Shown: piece after piece, positions 59,741 through 64,000 of the stretch | Layout: each line of letters begins with the position of its first letter | Numbering within the stretch: the first letter of the stretch is position 1 | Assembly: GCA_029216955.1 (NCBI GenBank) | Contig: JANAVB010012195.1 | Span: 2,294,864-2,358,863, forward strand | Source of the DNA: Iris pallida | Lineage: Eukaryota; Streptophyta; Magnoliopsida; Asparagales; Iridaceae | Reading direction: 5' to 3' | DNA length: 64,000 nt | Translations under genes and position numbers: made by a program | The notes under the pieces: generated by a model | Told to the model about the DNA's origin: nothing | Databases searched by the model: none | Seen by the model: the letters and a program-made list of their open reading frames with translations, nothing else

Positions 59741-60259
59741 CCTTTGGGGGGGATTGTTGTATGCACATGCTACACATTTGTTAGCTAGCAAAAGCTCAAA
59801 ACCATTAATTTTGTAACGTTTACTCTTTAATATTGTCCAGGTTCAATGAACGACATTTTTTATACTTTTATTCAGCATCTATTACGTCCTTGATTCAAGC
59901 AACAGTTACAAAGTTTGAGCCTATATTATGAGCCTTTCATCTCCGCTCTTGACACAAAAAAAATCTCTAACAAAAATCTCTCCCAAAATTTTGTTTTACG
60001 AAAATTCTTTCCGTTCTTCGTATCCTCGCTCTGGGCAGAGCTAAGTCAGGGTCATCCTCGCTCTGGGTAGAGCTAAGTCAGGGTCAACCTCTCCGAGTTG
60101 TGTGCGACGACAGGATACCAGTAGAGCGGAAGTTTTACCACTTGGAGCATCCGAAAATGTCTGCACATAGAACCAGATTAACTCCTAGGGCAGTGCTTCG
60201 TGCGCGACTTCCCCGGAGGTCGGTAACTTTAATTTTTGTTTATTTTGTTTGCAGATTAT

Positions 60260-61103
60260 TGTAGGTCCTAAAAATTAAGTTGCACCCATCAAAGAAGTCA
60301 TAAAAATCAAATTATACATCCTTCACGTGAACTGCGCAGAAGACAGATTGCACAATAATTCGATTGTACAGGCTGAACTGCGCACTCATCCAAGCGCGCA
60401 AGCTGACGTGGCCTCATCATCATTACCTGACAGAGAATCAGATCTCCTGACAACTGACAGCACGGAGAACGAGGAAACTGTTCGTTTATCGTGCAGCACA
60501 GCGCTCGAGGACAGTTGTACATGCAGCACAATCTGCCAGACTCTCTGCAGCGCAGTCCATCCTAGCGCGGTCCATCCCAGCGCAATCCGAAGCCAGCGCA
60601 ATTCAGGTGGCGTACTCCATCAATACAATTGACAAAGTACACGTGGCCTTCATGCCATCAATGACTCATTACGTGGTAACCGTCTGTACATGATCATGCA
60701 TATTTCAATCAAATAATGCCATATGTCCAATACAGTTGACCCACGATCAAATAACTGCCAGTACAGTCTGATGTCTGTGTAGTCCAATGCAGCGTAATCC
60801 ATCTTGAGCAGTCCAAAATAACTAAAAAGTAGTTATTTCCAGAACTCTATAAATAGAGTTTCAAGTCCTTCCTAGAGGGGATCATACACACAAGCATACA
60901 AAGATCAGAAATCATCACCAGAGATCAGGAGTTCTTGCCAAAGTGCTGCTGCAAGCTTCAGAGGCTACCGTCTTCAAAGTTCACATCGTCCAAGGGATAA
61001 AGCGATCGTCATTCAGATCAGATTCCTATAGTTGTACTTTCCCAGAATTCTTGTAATCTTCTTACAAAGTTTGTTGAAATAAAGATCAACTTTTGTTTTT
61101 GCA
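60260..61103 (+). repeat. 5' LTR of the right-hand Ty3-type element
   Basis: TGTAGGTCCT...TTTTTGCA, 844 bp. A strong TATA box (CTATAAATAGAG, 60847-60858) lies about 245 bp before the end. The U3 part has repeated GCGCA-containing words. Boundaries come from TG/CA ends and the primer site; the partner LTR is outside the window. Confidence 0.7.
60847..60858 (+). promoter_or_regulatory. TATA box in LTR
   Basis: CTATAAATAGAG, an almost ideal plant TATA element, with transcription expected near 60880. Confidence 0.7.
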
Positions 61104-61110
61104 AACAAAA

Positions 61111-61128
61111 TGGCGACTCTGCTGGGGA
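61111..61128 (+). other. Primer-binding site (TGGCGACTCTGCTGGGGA)
   Basis: TGGCGACTCTGCTGGGGA begins seven bases after the LTR. It overlaps the ATG at 61110 (ATGGCGACTC), so an apparent start codon is part of the primer site. Confidence 0.7.
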
Positions 61129-61309
61129 CGACTTTCGTCTCCGACGAGGAAGTGACAACTCAATATGACGTTGCGTCTATCGGAAAGACGCAGAAGACGC
61201 TGGTTGTAAAGGTCAACCAGACGGCCTATGAGGCGATGATCAACTCCAGACCACCCCTCGTACTGCAACAACTTCTGCCACGAGCAAAGTTCACCCAGTG
61301 TGGGTCCCC

Positions 61310-61507
61310 AAGACTGCTGCGCAGTCCACTACTTCTGCTGCTCAGCCTGCTGCGCAGTCTATTAACTCTGTCTCCAAGACTGCTGCACAGTCCACTACTT
61401 CTGCTGCTCAGTATGCTGTGCAGTCTACTGCCTCTGTCTCCAAGACTGCTATGCAGTCCACTACTTCTGCTGTTCAGCCTGTTGTACAGTCTACTGCCTC
61501 TGTTCCC
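61310..61507 (+). repeat. 66-bp coding tandem repeat, 3 copies plus partial
   Basis: Unit starts AAGACTGCTG(C/T)(G/A)CAGTCCAC and keeps the reading frame (22 codons). Confidence 0.92.
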
Positions 61508-62005
61508 AAGACTGCTGTCTCTGCTGCGCAGTCTACTACTACTGCTCATGCGCAGTATGCTGCTTCCCTTGCCAGTGCACAACCTACTTCATATACTGCT
61601 CTGTCAAAGTGCAAGACTCCTATTCCTCTGGCGCAGTTGGCTGCCACTTTGCCTGCGCAATCTACCACTCCAGCAACTAGAGTGCAACCCAAATACTCTG
61701 GCAACAAGACTCCTGCTGCGCAAGCCACTGTGACTTAGGCCAGAAGACTTTCTGTCAGAGTTAATCATGCACAACCTGCCAGTGCGCCATCAACCCATGC
61801 GCAAACTGCGCCAGCGCAGTCTAAAAGAGATGGCCCTTTGGCTAATCTCTTTTCTTCTTACAGCAAGGGGAAAGCTCTGCTCCTCTTCTCAAGTACCCTG
61901 TTGCTCCTACGCAATCCAATGGGGGTAGTCTTTTGGCTATTCCTCCTCCTCTCCAGAACAAAAAAAGGCCCGTTGGTCTTTTCTTAAACTTTCTCGTCCC
62001 ACGAC

Positions 62006-62854
62006 TTGGAAGACAACAGAGGAAAACGCTCTTTAGCTAACCCTTCTTCACAAAACAAAGGAAAAGGCCCTTTGGTCTTTTCTCAGTCTTCTTCGATTTT
62101 TACCGTAGAAAATCAATTTGAACGTGCTCCGGCACTAGTCAGTACAAGAACCCTTTCTCACAAGGATTCTTCTTCCCTCCTTGCCAAAGGGAAGTGTACT
62201 GATCAGAGAGGTATTCTGCCTACTCCGGTAGCAGAGTTCCAAGATCTCCCAACTCTCAAGATATTCCGCCCTAAACAGAGAAAATTGCTAGTGTCTCAGA
62301 CAGAAACCCCTGGGGGTGAGTTTGCTGATCTAAGAACTTATCTCAATCGACCAACTTCAGTGAAACGCAAACAGCCAATGCCGAAGACCAACCAACATCA
62401 GAGGCAAACTTCCAGGGTCAAAAATCCAGACACTTATGCCAATGAAATGAGTACTTCCCTGTACACTCAGGGGACAAAACATTTGAAGAATTGGAACCAT
62501 GTTTCGAATATTGTCAAAAATATATCCCTCGAACTTCTTCGTCCTGTTGTTGTTTTCGATCTCCGAGAACACCTCAAGCAAAAATGGGACAATAACTCAA
62601 CATCTCCAGTACAACCACTTGGACACCATTGTAACCACAAGGTTGTCATCAAGTGTTTTTGTCAGACAACCAAACGATCTGTCTTCAATCATTTAAACTT
62701 TTCAAACTCTGAACCTATGTCAGAAGATGAAGACGAAGTTTTGTACGCTTCTGTCAACATGACTTCCAAAGACACTGGGGTAGGAAGTGCTCCAAGTACG
62801 GAAAGCCTCGCAAGCCAAGCCAGCGGTATTGGATCTACTCCAAGAATCTTCTGA
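62006..62854 (+). pseudogene. Basic, low-complexity frame upstream of gag
   Basis: 282 codons, Lys/Ser/Thr/Gln-rich (MEDNRGKRSLANPSSQNKGK). It ends in text that overlaps, in another frame, the start of the gag frame at 62787. Probably the N-terminal extension of the element polyprotein separated by a frameshift. No known domain. Confidence 0.5.
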
Positions 62855-64000
62855 TGGAGTATTCCAACATACCCGATCCCGAAGCCGAGACACAATCGGT
62901 CAAAGGAATCTTCATGATCCTTCCGGTCATCTTTCTCTTTCTCACTCAGGGGATGATTCTTTCTCCGACTATGATGCATACAGTGAAAGTTCGGAACAGA
63001 CAGTGTCCTCCACTGTACCTAGAGAAGTGACAGCTTATGTTGTCACTGAAGACCCCGATGCTTCCAGTTTGGCTAGTCAAGAACAACGAATAGCTGCGCT
63101 AGAAGACAAGCTGAAGACCATGGCTGAAATGGTCGTAAGTATACATTCTATCATCGTAGCCCAGCACACGGTACCACCGATCGTACCTCCTATAAATCCT
63201 GAAATTATAGCATCATCGGTACCTGTCAATACAGGGCTGGGGGTAGCATCTCTTCAAGTACCTCCTGTACAGATCTAACCTACATCCAGTCAATCAGGTG
63301 CTGGGGGTAGTGCTTATCACGTTGTTCCTCCCCCTAACACCGTGATTCAGCCTGCTCTTTCTATATCAGTAGAAGATGCCAATGAAGTTGTCAAGCTCCT
63401 ACGCACTCAGTTCGAAGCCTTCAAAGAGAAGGACAACTTGCAGAGGTTGGGGATCAAGCAACCTTACCTAGTTGAATGGAAGGAAGTCCCATTTCCTCTG
63501 AAGTACAAGATTCCAACAATCTCTCTGTTTGATGGCAGCACTTTTCTCAGTCAGTTCATTAACCACTTTGAGGTTATGACTGTCCAACTTCAGCCAAATG
63601 ACGCTCTTCTTACCAGGGTATTCGTCAGCTGTTTAGCCGGCGTGGCATACGATTGGTACAGAAGCTTGCCTGATGGTTGTATCACCTCCTTCTCTGGCCT
63701 AAAACAAATTTTCTTAGAACGATTTTATGAGGGGATCAACGACATGACTATGTCAGCCCTCAATAAAATCAAACAAAGACACAATGAAACTGCTGAGAGT
63801 TTCATTGAAAGGTTTCGCCGGAAAGCTTTAAAAATGCTTCCTGGAACTCCGGCCCCTGTCACCATAGACACCTGCAAGGCAAATCTTTTGCCTATCATCA
63901 GCATGTGGACAGGGTCAACTCAGTTCCAAGATTGGCCATCATTCATTGTCAACGCTAAAGCAGCTGAAGTTAGCGCCGACAAATTCAAGCAGCTAGGGGT
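62787..64000 (+). pseudogene. gag of the right-hand Ty3-type element (runs off the window)
   Basis: One frame from 62787 to the window end with a single TAA at 63276-63278. After a charged coiled-coil region (EQRIAALEDKLKTMAEMV) and a Pro/Val-rich linker comes the retrotransposon gag core: FDGSTFLSQFINHFEVM, FVSCLAGVAYDWYRSLP, FSGLKQIFLERFYEG, and ESFIERFRRKALKM. The core is open from 63279 to 64000. Gag would form the particle shell. Confidence 0.85.

Larger units (their letters stand above)
50688..60259 (+). mobile_element. LARD-like non-autonomous LTR element
   Basis: Two copies of a (T/A)GTTGTATGCACATGC... LTR: 50688-50785 continued at 54179 to past 54590, and 59755-60259. The second is preceded by a G-rich polypurine tract (59743-59753) and by text often seen before copia-type 3' LTRs (AGTCACCAGCAGTGG...CAAGCTGGACTTAGGTGA). 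The interior (about 54600-59740) has no frame above 128 codons and no retroviral motif on either strand, so this is a large non-coding derivative. The solo LTR at 50786-54178 interrupts the first LTR, and another element cuts the second at 60260. Confidence 0.75.
61110..61738 (+). pseudogene. Repeat-rich 5' reading frame of the Ty3-type element
   Basis: The frame from 61110 (MATLLGTTFVSDEEV...TAYEAM) shifts near 61250 into a second frame that runs to 61738. That frame is Ala/Gln/Ser/Thr-rich and contains three full copies and a partial one of a 66-bp unit (22 residues, KTAAQSTTSAAQPAAQS) starting at 61310, 61376, 61442 and 61508. No domain recognised. Similar words (AQPT, AQST) continue after the stop. 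Confidence 0.6.
60260..64000 (+). mobile_element. Ty3-type LTR element with TGGCGACT primer site, 5' part
   Basis: Inserted in the LARD 3' LTR just after GCAGATTAT. It has a 5' LTR (60260-61103), a primer-site-like sequence, long repeat-containing 5' reading frames and gag. The rest lies beyond the window. A primer site of the form TGGCGACTC...TGGGGA and extra 5' coding sequence before gag are features of Tat/Ogre-type Ty3 elements; clade assignment is tentative without pol. Confidence 0.75.

Overview
This is plant nuclear DNA. Two host genes have canonical GT-AG introns (a seven-exon GH3 beta-xylosidase and a four-exon BTB/NPH3 gene). Nearly everything else is nested LTR retrotransposons, MITEs and their remains. 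Host exons are GC-rich while introns and spacers are AT-rich, a contrast common in monocots; I suggest a monocot-like angiosperm with low confidence. No prokaryotic features, tRNAs, rRNAs or CRISPR arrays were seen.

Left third (1-21393) is a stack of insertions. The oldest visible layer is element Z (tail 18721-19026, long 3' LTR 19027-21393). Into Z went a non-autonomous element, called A here: long LTRs, a gag gene (12816-14200), no pol, 3' LTR 14504-18720. A Reina-like Ty3 chromovirus (575-10625, 366-bp LTRs, target duplication GAAAG) landed in the 5' LTR of A. A 4.2-kb solo LTR (3875-8044, target duplication CTTGG) then landed in the reverse transcriptase of that chromovirus.

Middle (21394-40349) holds a decayed Ty1/copia element with very short LTRs (22118-26039, target duplication AAACC), a cluster of MITE or foldback elements (26131-29223), and the host genes: GH3 beta-xylosidase (29831-33216), NPH3/RPT2-like protein (34725-37154) and a small GRF/CCHC zinc-finger gene (38288-38950). 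The last converges on a broken MULE transposase (39905-40349, minus).

Right third (40350-64000) is retroelement again: a long LTR end X (40350-40705), a minus-strand Tekay/Del-like chromovirus Y (LTRs 40706-43368 and 46849-49511, partial pol 43535-45970) disrupted by an LTR fragment (45969-46739), and a LARD-like element without recognisable coding sequence (50688-60259). A 3.4-kb solo LTR (50786-54178) sits in the 5' LTR of the LARD. A Ty3 element with a TGGCGACT-type primer site (60260 to the window end) cuts its 3' LTR.

The host genes suggest cell-wall sugar trimming (beta-xylosidase) and a CUL3-adaptor-type signalling role (NPH3 family); nothing links them functionally. Points for a second look: dense TTGAC (W-box) arrays in the LTRs of A, internal or paralogous empty sites that date two insertions, a duplicated LTR block in Y that overruns the LTR boundary, the convergent GRF/MULE pair, and a Gly-Glu-Asp to Ser-Glu-Cys change in a conserved GH3 motif.
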